From NCBI GenBank assembly GCA_016744375.1, contig JADGEM010000016.1:1-64000 (forward strand): 64,000 nt of DNA, in the 5' to 3' direction. This DNA is from Gammaproteobacteria bacterium. Its GTDB lineage: Bacteria > Pseudomonadota > Gammaproteobacteria > GRL18. The translations under genes and the position numbers were made by a program. Of this stretch, positions 11,628 through 21,141 are shown piece after piece; within the stretch, counting starts at the first letter, position 1; each line of letters opens with the position of its first letter. The notes under the pieces were generated by a model. It worked only from the letters and a program-made list of their open reading frames with translations. It had not been told where the DNA came from and searched no databases.

Positions 11628-13013
11628 ATGTTCTGTTCAGGGTATAGTTTAGGTATAGACATTGGCACATCGGGTGTTCGTGCAGTAATTATGGACAACA
11701 AGCAGTGCATTATTGCCCAGGCCAATCAATCGCTTCCCCCAAGTCAGCCTTTTTATTCTCCCGCTGAAGCCAATGAGTCCAATGAAAAAGAACAGCCAAA
11801 GATAATTGGCTATTCACAAACTCCATTGGACTGGTGGACAACGTTGGAAAGTGTGCTCTTTCACCTATCAGAAAGACTTAAGGAAAAGAATAACTTAAGT
11901 TTTGATATAATTACCCACCTGGCTATTGACGGCACGTCAGGTACCGTTCTGTTGTGTGATGCTAATGGTAAACCATTGACTGAAGCTCTTATGTATAATG
12001 ATCAGCGTGCTGTTCATGAAGCAGTTCAGATTCAACGACATGCAGCAGAGAACACGGCAGCAATCGGTGCCACATCAGGTTTGGCCAAAGTTCTCTGGCT
12101 CTATAAGCACAATAATGAAATGCTGCCCCAGGTTCATTATGCCCTGAATCAATCTGACTGGCTCAGTGGTATGTTTATGGGACAGTTTGGTCTGAGCGAC
12201 CACAACAATGCATTAAAAATGGGCTATGATGCCCAGACTCATTGCTGGCCCGAGTGGCTTGTTTCTTTTCTACAGAAATCAAAGTTCCCTATTTCATTGC
12301 TTCCCGAGGTTCTGGTTCCCGGACAGGTTATGGCAAAGGTATCTGTATCAATTGCACAGCATTTCGGTTTTAATCAACAACTTAATATCTGTGCAGGTAC
12401 AACTGATAGTACCGCAGCAGTCATTGCTGCTGGTGCCGAAAAAGCAGGTGATGCAATTACATCTCTGGGATCCACTCTGGTCATGAAAGTTGTTACCGAA
12501 GAAGCCATATATGACAATAAGACTGGTGTTTATAGTCAACCTTTTGGTGATTTATGGTTAGTTGGCGGAGGTTCGAACTCAGGTGGTGAAATATTTAAGA
12601 AATACTTTAGTCAACAAAAGCTGAATCAACTTACTGAGCTATTGGATAACAAGGTAAACAATAAAACTCTGACAATGCTTAACTTAAACTATTATCCACT
12701 CTCAGTGCCTGGAGAACGTTTTCCTATTCAAAACCCATATCTGGAACCTAAGATGTTACCAAGACCGGAAAGCGATAGTGATTTTTTTCAGGCTTTATTG
12801 GAAGGAATGGCTGATATTGAAACAATGGCTTATAAAAAACTGGTTGAATTAGGTGCTCCTTATCCCAAACTTGTAAAGAGTATCGGTGGCGGTGCATTTA
12901 ACCAAAGCTGGAGTTATATTAGAGAGCAGAAGTTAGGAATCCCTGTAAAAAAAGCAGAACTTGAACAGGCGGCTTGCGGTACCGCCAAACTAGCTCAATC
13001 CAGCTGGCACTAA
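11628..13013 (+). CDS. FGGY-family carbohydrate kinase, probably D-ribulose kinase
   Basis: A 461-residue sugar kinase of the actin/hexokinase ATPase fold. The N-terminal phosphate-binding strand is GIDIGTSGVRAVIMD (residues 9-23), the mid-protein motif AGTTDSTAAVIAAGAEKAGD contains the probable catalytic Asp, and the C-terminal adenosine motif is SIGGGAFNQSW. The compact size and LAIDGTSGTVLLCD motif resemble the bacterial/plant D-ribulose kinase subgroup more than xylulokinase or glycerol kinase. D-ribulose as substrate is therefore a family-based inference. There is no sugar transporter or isomerase nearby. Confidence 0.8.
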   Translation: MFCSGYSLGIDIGTSGVRAVIMDNKQCIIAQANQSLPPSQPFYSPAEANESNEKEQPKIIGYSQTPLDWWTTLESVLFHLSERLKEKNNLSFDIITHLAIDGTSGTVLLCDANGKPLTEALMYNDQRAVHEAVQIQRHAAENTAAIGATSGLAKVLWLYKHNNEMLPQVHYALNQSDWLSGMFMGQFGLSDHNNALKMGYDAQTHCWPEWLVSFLQKSKFPISLLPEVLVPGQVMAKVSVSIAQHFGFNQQLNICAGTTDSTAAVIAAGAEKAGDAITSLGSTLVMKVVTEEAIYDNKTGVYSQPFGDLWLVGGGSNSGGEIFKKYFSQQKLNQLTELLDNKVNNKTLTMLNLNYYPLSVPGERFPIQNPYLEPKMLPRPESDSDFFQALLEGMADIETMAYKKLVELGAPYPKLVKSIGGGAFNQSWSYIREQKLGIPVKKAELEQAACGTAKLAQSSWH

Positions 13014-13051
13014 TAAATTTAACATTATTACTAAATAAAGAAGGTCTTTTT

Positions 13052-13810
13052 ATGGCTCAATGCAATAACCCTGTCACCGGGATTTCATATTTATTTAAAG
13101 CACTCCCGCTATTAACCAAACCTGGGATTAAGAGTTATATCATCATCCCTCTTATTATTAATATTTTCTTTTTTTCAATCGGTATTTATTTTGGTTTTGC
13201 TTATTTTGCAGAATATATGGATAAATTTCTTGATACTTCTGGCTTATGGTCATGGGTTGCTGATATTGTGGACCTAATAAAACCACTGCTCTATTTAATT
13301 TTTGGCCTGGCTCTGCTGGTTTTGATTTTTTATACTTTTTCGATTGTTGCAAATATCGTCGCTGCCCCATTTAATAGTCTTTTAGCAGAAGTCACCGAAA
13401 AGTATCTAACGGGACAAGCCATAGAAGATTCTGGTGATTTTAAACAAATAATGAAAGATCTTATACCAACAATAATGATGGAAATAAGAAAGCTGATTTA
13501 CATGGTACTCTGGTCGATTCCTTTTTTAATTATGTTGTTTTTTATTCCTATTCTTGGCCCTATCATCTGGTTTTTATTTACAGCGTGGATGATGTCATTG
13601 CAATATATGGATTACCCAATGGGAAATCATAAGCTCAAATTCTCACAACAACGGGCATTACAGGGAAAAAATCGATTGTTTTCTATGGGATTTGGCGGCG
13701 TTACCATGGGGGCATCAATGATTCCCTTTATCAATTTTATTATAATGCCGACAGCCGTTATTGCCGCAACCATTATCTGGGTTGAACAATACGCTGAATG
13801 TGAACGTTAA
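13052..13810 (+). CDS. cysZ: CysZ-like sulfate permease
   Basis: A 252-residue inner-membrane protein of the CysZ/EI24 family, which imports sulfate for cysteine synthesis. It has about four long hydrophobic segments, the family motif NIVAAPFNSLLAE and a C-terminal W-x-E-Q-Y-A-E tail. The start at 13052 follows AAAGAAGG and is preferred to an in-frame ATG at 12974 inside the previous gene. cysM lies elsewhere in the window, so sulfur assimilation genes are scattered. The transport role follows from the family. Confidence 0.85.
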   Translation: MAQCNNPVTGISYLFKALPLLTKPGIKSYIIIPLIINIFFFSIGIYFGFAYFAEYMDKFLDTSGLWSWVADIVDLIKPLLYLIFGLALLVLIFYTFSIVANIVAAPFNSLLAEVTEKYLTGQAIEDSGDFKQIMKDLIPTIMMEIRKLIYMVLWSIPFLIMLFFIPILGPIIWFLFTAWMMSLQYMDYPMGNHKLKFSQQRALQGKNRLFSMGFGGVTMGASMIPFINFIIMPTAVIAATIIWVEQYAECER

Positions 13811-13822
13811 ATAATAGAATTA

Positions 13823-13854
13823 AGCATTAAGATGCCTGTTTGTTTCTTAATGCT
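13823..13854 (+). terminator. Stem-loop after cysZ
   Basis: AGCATTAAG (13823-13831) pairs perfectly with CTTAATGCT (13846-13854). A T-run is missing, so termination would be weak or Rho-assisted. It begins 12 bp after the cysZ stop codon. Confidence 0.4.
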
Positions 13855-13936
13855 AAATTATTTACAACGCTAATTTCTTTTTCTATCTTCCTATTATTTT
13901 AAAAATTTTCTTTTATACTGTATCTATATAAAAAAA

Positions 13937-15229
13937 ATGATAATAAATATGCCTTTAGATAGCAAAAAAGCTCGACTTCTTCTCTTGTTCTCCTTTTCTT
14001 TCATCATAGTTCTGACTCTGTTATCAAACATTCTTGGCTTTAAACATTTGAAAACTGTTCAGAATGATATTAATCAAATCATTGAAACTCAAAACACTCA
14101 AACAGCGTTTATGAATAAAATGCGCTCACTTGCGCGTGAAAGAGTTATCAAACTTCAGTCATTAACAAATGAATATGATCCCTTTGAGCAAGATAATATT
14201 ATTTCTCAATTTCATGAATTAGGTGGTCTGTTTTTAGAAAATAGAGAACTTCTAATGATCACCAATCTTACTGAAGACGAATTAACTCTACTAAAACTAC
14301 AAAGAGGAGTTGCTCGAAATGTTGTTGCCAGCCAGTATAGGGTCATAAAACTCATTAAAGAGGGTAAGAATGAGCAATCATCCCGCTTCCTTATGAGTTA
14401 TACAATTCCAGCACAAAATGAAAATATATCCTTGATGGATCAATTTATACTGTACCAGAACCATCAAAACCTTTTTTTAAAATCAGAAGCTCAAAAGAAA
14501 ATTAAATCAGCCTCAGAAACTGTTTTATTGCTATCATCTTTTACTATAATATTAACGATAATTGTTGCTGCTATTGTCATTAGAAATATTACATCAATGC
14601 TCAAAATCCAATCCCAATCCATAGCAAAACATAAAATAATAGAGAAAAAACTAGCAGAGGCTCAGGAAATACTTGAGGTAAAAGTTGAGCAGCGCACTAA
14701 AGACTTACAGAAAGCTAATAAAGAATTACAGTATAGAGCTGATCATGATCCATTAACTGGCTTAGCTAACAGACGCTTATTTAATGAGTTATTGTCTCAT
14801 GAAATCAATAAAGCTGAGCGCAACCACTATAGCCTGGCCATTTTATATGTGAACCTTGATGACTTTAAAGCAATTAATAATACTTTGGGGCATGCAATGG
14901 GGGATAAACTTTTAGTCAATGTTTCTAAGCGATTAAAATCATCTTTGCGTAAAGAAGATCTGATTGCCCGTCTTGGTGGTGATGAGTTTTCAATTTGTTA
15001 TACCAATATCAAACACCCAGAAGACATTGTACTTCTCTGTCAGATATTGATTAATAAGGTAAGTCAGCCAATGTTTCTTGATAAGCATCAGTGTAAGATT
15101 AGCATAAGCATAGGTGTCAGCCTATACCCAGAGCATGGAAAAAATTATGACACCTTATTACGTGTTGCAGATAACAGCATGTTTCAGGTTAAAAAACAGG
15201 GTAAAAATAACTTCGCTATTGGTGATTAA
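13937..15229 (+). CDS. Membrane-bound diguanylate cyclase
   Basis: A 430-residue signalling enzyme making cyclic di-GMP from two GTP. Membrane helix at about 13-33, a roughly 160-residue helical periplasmic sensor region, second helix at about 193-215, a short coiled coil (about 225-265), then the GGDEF domain. The active-site GGDEF is at 347-351, and the inhibitory I-site R-K-E-D is five residues before it (338-341), so product inhibition is expected. DHDPLTGLANRR marks the domain start. No EAL domain is present. It is convergent with truA. The start may be the ATG at 13937 or the one 12 bp later. Confidence 0.92.
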   Translation: MIINMPLDSKKARLLLLFSFSFIIVLTLLSNILGFKHLKTVQNDINQIIETQNTQTAFMNKMRSLARERVIKLQSLTNEYDPFEQDNIISQFHELGGLFLENRELLMITNLTEDELTLLKLQRGVARNVVASQYRVIKLIKEGKNEQSSRFLMSYTIPAQNENISLMDQFILYQNHQNLFLKSEAQKKIKSASETVLLLSSFTIILTIIVAAIVIRNITSMLKIQSQSIAKHKIIEKKLAEAQEILEVKVEQRTKDLQKANKELQYRADHDPLTGLANRRLFNELLSHEINKAERNHYSLAILYVNLDDFKAINNTLGHAMGDKLLVNVSKRLKSSLRKEDLIARLGGDEFSICYTNIKHPEDIVLLCQILINKVSQPMFLDKHQCKISISIGVSLYPEHGKNYDTLLRVADNSMFQVKKQGKNNFAIGD

Positions 15230-15258
15230 GTTTCAATATGTATTTGTCCAGCTTTAAC

Positions 15259-16044
15259 CTAAATAATCGTTTGAGAGTCTATCTGGGGTAAGTTGAATTT
15301 TTCATCATAGGAAATATGGGTGAGATATAAACCTCCAGAAGGTGCCGTTTTACCAGCTTTTGTTCTGTCACGTGAATCCAGGACCTGTTGTGCCCATATA
15401 GGCTCTTTCTCTCCTGTGCCTATTAACATGAGAACTCCAGCAATATTTCTGACCATATGATGCAAAAATGAATTTGCTTCTATATCAATATAGAAATACT
15501 CACCATGTTGTGAAACATTTAAGAAATGGACTGTTTTAACAGAACTTTTTGCCTGACACTTAACGGTTCGATAAGCATTAAAATCATGTTCACCTGTTAA
15601 GTAAACAGCTGCTTCCTGCATACGGGGTAAGCTCAAGGGGTTACGATACCAGGAGACTTGTCGGCGTAAAAAGCTGGGCCTGATTGCCCTTGAAAAAATA
15701 ATATAACGATAACGCCTACGCTGTGCAGAAAAACGAGCATGAAACTCTTCCGTTACTATATGCGCCCAAAGGATGCTGATATTTTTATCAGTCAAATATC
15801 GATTGACACCTAAGACCCAGGAACGCATCGAACGGTTTGCTCTGGTATTAAAATGGATGACTTGCTCTGTTGCATGAACACCAGTATCTGTTCTTCCAGC
15901 CACCTGGCATTTTTCGATTTTTTCATTAGCTATTTTGCTCAAGGCGGCTTCTAAAGTACCTTGAACGGTTGCATAATCACCCTCCTGAATCTGCCATCCT
16001 GAAAATGCAGAACCATCATATTCAATCCCTAAAGCAATACGCAT
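15259..16044 (-). CDS. truA: tRNA pseudouridine synthase A
   Basis: A 261-residue enzyme that makes pseudouridine at positions 38-40 of tRNA anticodon stems. The catalytic Asp is D53 in AGRTDTGVHA. Other family motifs are YDGSAFSGWQ near the N-terminus and NSFLHHMVRNIAG in the second half. It lies 17 bp after the EcfT-like gene, downstream of fimV. The usual next gene, trpF, is not here. Confidence 0.95.
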   Translation of the reverse strand: MRIALGIEYDGSAFSGWQIQEGDYATVQGTLEAALSKIANEKIEKCQVAGRTDTGVHATEQVIHFNTRANRSMRSWVLGVNRYLTDKNISILWAHIVTEEFHARFSAQRRRYRYIIFSRAIRPSFLRRQVSWYRNPLSLPRMQEAAVYLTGEHDFNAYRTVKCQAKSSVKTVHFLNVSQHGEYFYIDIEANSFLHHMVRNIAGVLMLIGTGEKEPIWAQQVLDSRDRTKAGKTAPSGGLYLTHISYDEKFNLPQIDSQTII

Positions 16045-16061
16045 AAATTAACTACCAATTG

Positions 16062-16751
16062 TTATAAATAACTTAGACTAAGATAAAAAAACAAACATAA
16101 AAGCAAAGGAAACAGGTATTGGAAAAGCTCTGGAGCGGGCTGGGATTCAATCGTATAAGCTTGTCCCGATGTTGTGTCTGCTTCTTCAAGAATTTCGCGC
16201 AAAATTATACCAGAATATTGTATGAGTTGAAAAAAAACGAATTTCTTTTTTTTATTATCATGAGACTGCTGAGGTATTTTATATTTTCTTAGGCGTTCAG
16301 ACAATATCTCAATATACTCAAGTGTTAAAACAGCTCTGAGAGAGATTCGCTCGGTTTTAACATTAAAAAGTTTGAGTGGGGATGAAATAAAGAGCAAAGC
16401 AGATAATATATCTTCTTTAGTCGTCGTTTGAATGAATAAATTTACAGAAAATAGAATAAATATAAGTACTGATATACGAAATAAGCCCGGAGTAAGCTGT
16501 TGTAAATATTGTAGCAAAATAGGGATTTCAGTGTCTTGAATGAAGGGAGTATAGTAATAGTAAATGAATAAAATTGAAACAAAAAACCATTTAAGCCTGT
16601 AAAGCATTTTTACAGCGGGGGACCATAGTTTATTATTCTTAAGATAAAACGGGAGTAATAATGCAGCAGTTAAAAGCAATGTAGCCCAACCACCCTGTGT
16701 GAGAAAGATTGATACAACAACAAGGTTAACAATCTTTATTACAGGGTGCAT
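16062..16751 (-). CDS. EcfT/CbiQ-like membrane protein
   Basis: A 229-residue integral membrane protein with about five or six hydrophobic segments. A cytoplasmic stretch (ERISLRAVLTLEYIEILSERLRKY) resembles the coupling-helix region of CbiQ/EcfT, the transmembrane subunit of energy-coupling-factor vitamin and metal transporters. No ECF ATPase or substrate-binding subunit is encoded nearby, so its partner is unknown or it has another role. It sits 17 bp from fimV on one side and from truA on the other. The family match is moderate. Confidence 0.55.
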   Translation of the reverse strand: MHPVIKIVNLVVVSIFLTQGGWATLLLTAALLLPFYLKNNKLWSPAVKMLYRLKWFFVSILFIYYYYTPFIQDTEIPILLQYLQQLTPGLFRISVLIFILFSVNLFIQTTTKEDILSALLFISSPLKLFNVKTERISLRAVLTLEYIEILSERLRKYKIPQQSHDNKKKKFVFFQLIQYSGIILREILEEADTTSGQAYTIESQPAPELFQYLFPLLLCLFFYLSLSYL

Positions 16752-16768
16752 GTCTTCATCTAGAACAA

Positions 16769-19714
16769 TTAGGATTCAGTTTGATCCAATAATGACTGAG
16801 CTTGAGATTTTTGCTCTTCATCTCCTTCGTCAATAACTTCATTAAGAATGCTTGATGCTGATTCCATATCTCCCATATCGATATAGGCTTTTGCTAAATC
16901 CAGTTTTGTGCCAACGGCATCAAGTTCAGGGAAGTCATCCTCCAGCTCATCAAAATCAAGATCATCATCAAGTAAATCTAACTCGTCAGATTCATCTTCA
17001 GTAGCAAGGGAATTATCAACATCAGAATCCTTATCTTCATCTTCATCAAGACTAAGTTCACCAAGATCACCAAGTTCAAGACTGTCATCTAATTCAAGAC
17101 TGTCATTTTCCAGTTCAAGACTGTCATTTTCCAGTTCAAGACTGTCATTTTCCAGTTCAAGACTGTCATCTTCTAGCTCAAGGCTGTCATTTTCTAGTTC
17201 AAGGCTGTCATCTTCTAGTTCAAGGCTGTCATCTTCTAGCTCAAGGCTGTCATTTTCCAGTTCAAGGCTGTCATCTTCTAGTTCAAAGCCTCCATCTTCC
17301 AGCTCAAGGCTATCATCTAAATTTAGGATTGATTCATCCAGATCTGAAGCTTTATCACTTTCTTGAGAATCGTCACTGGTTTCAAAATCATCCAGGCTGA
17401 GCTCAAAGTCATCATCTGAAACATGCGAACTGCCAGTATCATCTTCTAGAATTGAGTCATCAAGAGAAAATTCAGAAGTATCCTCTTCAAGTGCTAAATC
17501 AGAACCAACATCCGAATCAGTGATATCACCTAAAATTGAATCTTCATTTAAATTAATTTCTTCACTATCCAAAGAGAGTTCATCATCCAGTGACTGGATT
17601 TCATCAGTCATCGAGTCTTCAGAAACAGGTCCATCTTCATCAAACATATCGGGCATATCAATATTAATACCAAGCTTCTCAGCCCAGGATTTGGCCTTGA
17701 CCCATTCCGTTGTCAGCTCAAAGTCATCATTGTCCTTTTTCAGCAGTCCCTTAACAACATCAGCTTGCACTGCAAATGAATCTTTTAAATTATCGCCATG
17801 ATAAACCTCAAGAAGTTTTAACTGGAAATCGAGACGTTCAGGTTCGGATTTTATGGCACTTTGCAATAATTCCTCAGCTTGTTGATATCGGCCATAGACC
17901 ATAAAGACATCTGCTTCTGAAATTGGATCAGCTTCTGTATCATCAGGCTGTAAAGATTCCATATCATCTGCAGAAAAATCACTTAAGAATGAAGTTTCTG
18001 TGTCTGAAGCAAGGACTTCAGTCGAACTAGCAGAAGAATTAACTAATTGAGAATCTTCAATATTAAACTCACTATCATCACCTTCTAGTTTAGAATCAAG
18101 GATGCTTTCTTCAAACTCATTCTCCTTTTTACCACGTCCACGCAGACCTAACCAGGCTAGCAATCCAAGGAGTAGCACTCCACTACCTGCAGTATAAGGC
18201 AACATTTTCTCATTCAGGAGAACATCAAGAACAGTTCCAGTTGGAGGAATTAAGCTTTTTGGTTTGGGTGCTGACGCCGGCTTAGGTTTAGCAGCCTCTT
18301 TTACCATTGGTTCTGGTGAAATAGGCTCAGCTTCAGTAACCTCTGCAACTTCTGTTATTGTTTCAGATTGAGTGATTTCAGGTATGCTGATGACTTCATC
18401 AACATTGACTGGCGCTTCTGATTCTAAAGACATTTGCTCGTCTTTACTCAATTCAACAGATGGGTCGATATGCTCTGCAAGCAGCATCTCAGTTTCTTTG
18501 TAAACGTCAGTTTCAAGTACTTCTGTTTCTGTTGTAACAATTTCATCTGCTGGTGCTGGAGAGTCAACAGGCATTATTTCTGTTGATGCGTCTTCTGGTG
18601 ATTCCATGGTCTGCATTTCTTTTTGTTTTTGCAATGCAGCCAGACTTTCATCTTTTAATTCAACCAGAGATGTCTTCGTTTTCAGAAGCTCTTCAAGCTC
18701 CTTAATACGGGCTCTTAGTTCCTGATTCTCAACTTGTTTTGACTCAAGTTCCTCCCCAGCCAGAGAGAGTTTTTCTTTTAGATTCTCTGATTTAGAAGAT
18801 AAGTCACCCTTCATATCAGCACTGTCTTTATCCCCGGAAGCAACCAGAGTAAGCTGACCGTCAGAGGGAGCTTCTGCAGAACTGCGATCACTTCGATCAA
18901 CTAGATTTGCAACAGGTTTTTGCTGTCGGGTTTCTTTCCAGCTTTGATATTGGTCTCTGACTTGACGAGTAGCATTAGAACGGCTTAATTTATTTAAACT
19001 TTGTTTGTCTTTAATTCTCAATACATAACCTGATTTCAGATTATTAATATTGTTATTGACAAAAGCTTCAGGATTATCACGCAATAATGCAATCATCATT
19101 TGGTCAATGGTTACATTCTCGGGCGCTATGCTCTTAGCAATATGCCATAGCGTATCGTTGCGTTTGGTTGGTCCATAACTAATCTCTCCTGATGGTGTAA
19201 GAACATAGTTTGAACTCTGAGATGATGAAACAGGTTGACGTGTAGATTGCTTTATCGGCGTCCGTTTTACTTGCGATGAACGTGCTGTGCTCGCAGTTTT
19301 AACAGGACGTACATGCTTTTTTATGAATTCAGGTGGATCCATCAGCATGGTGTATTCTCTGAGCAGGCGGCCTGAACTCCAGGAAACTTCAACCAGGAAA
19401 TTAGCAAATGGTTCTCTAAAGGGTTCTTTTGTTGTTACTGATACATAATGTTTTCCATTACGCTCAATCAGCTTAAAACGGAATTTAGACAGATAATAAC
19501 TGCGTTCTATATCAGCACGGGCATAAATTTTCTTTGATGCCATTTCAATATGCAATGAATCAAGATCTTTTTTCGTCACCGAGTGAAGTGCAATTTCTGC
19601 ATTCAGAGGTTGATTTAAAGATGAGTTTACCTGTATATCCCCCATTCCCAAAGCCCAACTGGCTATAGGTGACATTAAGAATGATACGGTACATGCAAGG
19701 ATTGATTTCCGCAC
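16769..19714 (-). CDS. fimV: FimV-like pole/peptidoglycan-associated scaffold protein
   Basis: A 981-residue inner-membrane scaffold; FimV/HubP proteins organise the cell pole, type IV pili and motility. Signal peptide (cleavage near residue 21), conserved FimV N-terminal domain (about 22-130), LysM peptidoglycan-binding region (about 170-235), a coiled coil (about 295-355), a membrane helix near residues 500-520 and a long acidic cytoplasmic tail. The tail contains about 12 copies of a seven-residue D-S-L-E-L-E-(D/N) repeat, then the C-terminal FimV TPR-like domain (LDLAKAYIDMGD). The start is GTG with GGGAG nine bases upstream. Very acidic tails are typical of the family. Confidence 0.93.
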   Translation of the reverse strand: MRKSILACTVSFLMSPIASWALGMGDIQVNSSLNQPLNAEIALHSVTKKDLDSLHIEMASKKIYARADIERSYYLSKFRFKLIERNGKHYVSVTTKEPFREPFANFLVEVSWSSGRLLREYTMLMDPPEFIKKHVRPVKTASTARSSQVKRTPIKQSTRQPVSSSQSSNYVLTPSGEISYGPTKRNDTLWHIAKSIAPENVTIDQMMIALLRDNPEAFVNNNINNLKSGYVLRIKDKQSLNKLSRSNATRQVRDQYQSWKETRQQKPVANLVDRSDRSSAEAPSDGQLTLVASGDKDSADMKGDLSSKSENLKEKLSLAGEELESKQVENQELRARIKELEELLKTKTSLVELKDESLAALQKQKEMQTMESPEDASTEIMPVDSPAPADEIVTTETEVLETDVYKETEMLLAEHIDPSVELSKDEQMSLESEAPVNVDEVISIPEITQSETITEVAEVTEAEPISPEPMVKEAAKPKPASAPKPKSLIPPTGTVLDVLLNEKMLPYTAGSGVLLLGLLAWLGLRGRGKKENEFEESILDSKLEGDDSEFNIEDSQLVNSSASSTEVLASDTETSFLSDFSADDMESLQPDDTEADPISEADVFMVYGRYQQAEELLQSAIKSEPERLDFQLKLLEVYHGDNLKDSFAVQADVVKGLLKKDNDDFELTTEWVKAKSWAEKLGINIDMPDMFDEDGPVSEDSMTDEIQSLDDELSLDSEEINLNEDSILGDITDSDVGSDLALEEDTSEFSLDDSILEDDTGSSHVSDDDFELSLDDFETSDDSQESDKASDLDESILNLDDSLELEDGGFELEDDSLELENDSLELEDDSLELEDDSLELENDSLELEDDSLELENDSLELENDSLELENDSLELDDSLELGDLGELSLDEDEDKDSDVDNSLATEDESDELDLLDDDLDFDELEDDFPELDAVGTKLDLAKAYIDMGDMESASSILNEVIDEGDEEQKSQAQSLLDQTES
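17074..17316 (-). repeat. 21-bp tandem repeats inside fimV
   Basis: About 12 units of 21 bp encode the seven-residue D-S-L-E-L-E-(D/N). Neighbouring units are nearly identical at the DNA level, differing at few bases (for example TTCCAG versus TTCTAG). Such in-frame repeats can change number by slippage or recombination without breaking the gene. Confidence 0.9.
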
Positions 19715-20065
19715 GTGCTGGCTCCCTTTTTTAATATTAAGATCTGGTTGATCTTTTGTTAATTGCTTAAAAAATGCACAAATAAGCAGGACTTTGTTCT
19801 TTCCTACCCATTGAAATAATAACTTAAATAAAAGATTTCAGATTCTTTTAAAAATAAAAACAATCTGCAAATTTATTAAGATGTTTATATTATAGTAAGT
19901 ATTCACTTAGTTTGTTAAAAAAACATGACTTTAGAAAAACTTAACTTATTCTCTATTATTATTAGTATGTTAAATTAAAAAATTCAAGAAAAACATTAAC
20001 TAGTTTGCAAAATAATTAAAAATTGTTAAACAAATCACGATTTCTTGAATTTCCAGGGGAGTTTT
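19715..20065. other. Gene-free stretch between asd and fimV
   Basis: 351 bp of very AT-rich sequence. It holds the fimV ribosome binding site (GGGAG) and presumably its promoter, plus a long-looped inverted repeat at 19980-20052. No other gene or RNA was seen. Confidence 0.5.
19980..20052 (-). terminator. Possible asd terminator (12-bp inverted repeat)
   Basis: AAATTCAAGAAA (19980-19991) and TTTCTTGAATTT (20041-20052) are perfectly complementary with a 49-base loop, starting 14 bp after the asd stop codon. On the minus strand the stem is followed by a T-rich run. The loop is long and the stem AT-rich, so it would be a weak terminator or another structure. Confidence 0.4.
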
Positions 20066-21088
20066 TTATAAATAATCGTTAATGAGTATTTCCGCAATCT
20101 GGACGCTATTTAATGCTGCACCTTTGCGAACATTATCAGCAACAACCCATAGATCTAAGCCTCGTGGATGTGAAATATCTTCTCTGATTCGACTCACAAA
20201 AACTGGATCACTACCTGCACCTTCAGTCACTGCAGTTGCATAACCACCATCATTGCGATCATCCATGACTTCAATACCATCAAAGGCATTGAGTAATTCA
20301 GTTGCTTTCTCAGCACTGATTTTTTCTTTGGTCTCAATATGAAGGGCTTCAGAATGACCATAGAATACCGGTACTCTTACGGCAGTAGGATTGACCAGGA
20401 TTGAATCATCTTCAAATATCTTATTGGTTTCCCATACCATCTTCATTTCCTCTTTGGTGTATCCATTATCTTTGAAGACATCAATATGAGGCAAAACATT
20501 AAATGCAATTTGTTTTGGATAAACTTCCACTTTTACTTCTTTTGCGTTAAGAATGTTAGCAGTTTGGCCTGCTAATTCTTCAATGGCATTTTTACCAGTA
20601 CCAGAAACAGCCTGGTAGGTACAAACATTTATGCGTTCCAGGCCTACGGCATCATGAATTGGCTTTAAAGCCACCAGCATCTGAATGGTAGAACAATTAG
20701 GATTGGCGATAATACCACGGGTTTTATACCCTGCAATGGCATGAGGGTTGACTTCAGGTACAACCAGAGGGATATCATCGTCATAACGGAAATGTGCTGT
20801 ATTATCAATAACGACACAACCTGCTTCTGCCGCCTTAGGGGCGTAAATTTCTGAAATGCTGCCGCCTGCAGAAAAAAGGCCAATCTGTACCTGAGAAAAA
20901 TCAAACTCACTCAGATCCTGTACCGTATAATTTTTTCCTTTAAATTGTATTTTACTGCCGGCAGAGCGCGCACTGGCCAGAGGGTAGAGATTTCTCACAG
21001 GGAAATCACGTTCTTCGAGAATTGCCATCATAGTTTCACCAACAGCACCAGTAGCACCAACTACTGCAACATCATATTCTTTGCTCAT
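20066..21088 (-). CDS. asd: Aspartate-semialdehyde dehydrogenase
   Basis: A 340-residue enzyme that reduces aspartyl phosphate to the semialdehyde, the branch point to lysine/diaminopimelate, methionine and threonine. NADP-binding GATGAVGETM at residues 11-20; catalytic Cys132 in NPNCSTIQ; RVPVFYGHSEALHIE follows. The start at 21088 (CAGGAC upstream) is chosen because the conserved protein begins MSKEYDVAVVGATG; an upstream in-frame start at 21118 lacks support. It follows leuB by 53 bp, in the conserved leuCDB-asd-fimV order. Confidence 0.95.
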   Translation of the reverse strand: MSKEYDVAVVGATGAVGETMMAILEERDFPVRNLYPLASARSAGSKIQFKGKNYTVQDLSEFDFSQVQIGLFSAGGSISEIYAPKAAEAGCVVIDNTAHFRYDDDIPLVVPEVNPHAIAGYKTRGIIANPNCSTIQMLVALKPIHDAVGLERINVCTYQAVSGTGKNAIEELAGQTANILNAKEVKVEVYPKQIAFNVLPHIDVFKDNGYTKEEMKMVWETNKIFEDDSILVNPTAVRVPVFYGHSEALHIETKEKISAEKATELLNAFDGIEVMDDRNDGGYATAVTEGAGSDPVFVSRIREDISHPRGLDLWVVADNVRKGAALNSVQIAEILINDYL

Positions 21089-21141
21089 TTGTATTGTCCT
21101 GACTTTTAAATTTTCCAAGTTTTTAAAATAATTGTGGGGCT

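Noticed and set aside
16908-17366. 152-codon Ser/Arg-rich frame opposite fimV
   Set aside because: It is the antisense reading of the acidic repeat region of fimV; the apparent repeats come from the real gene.
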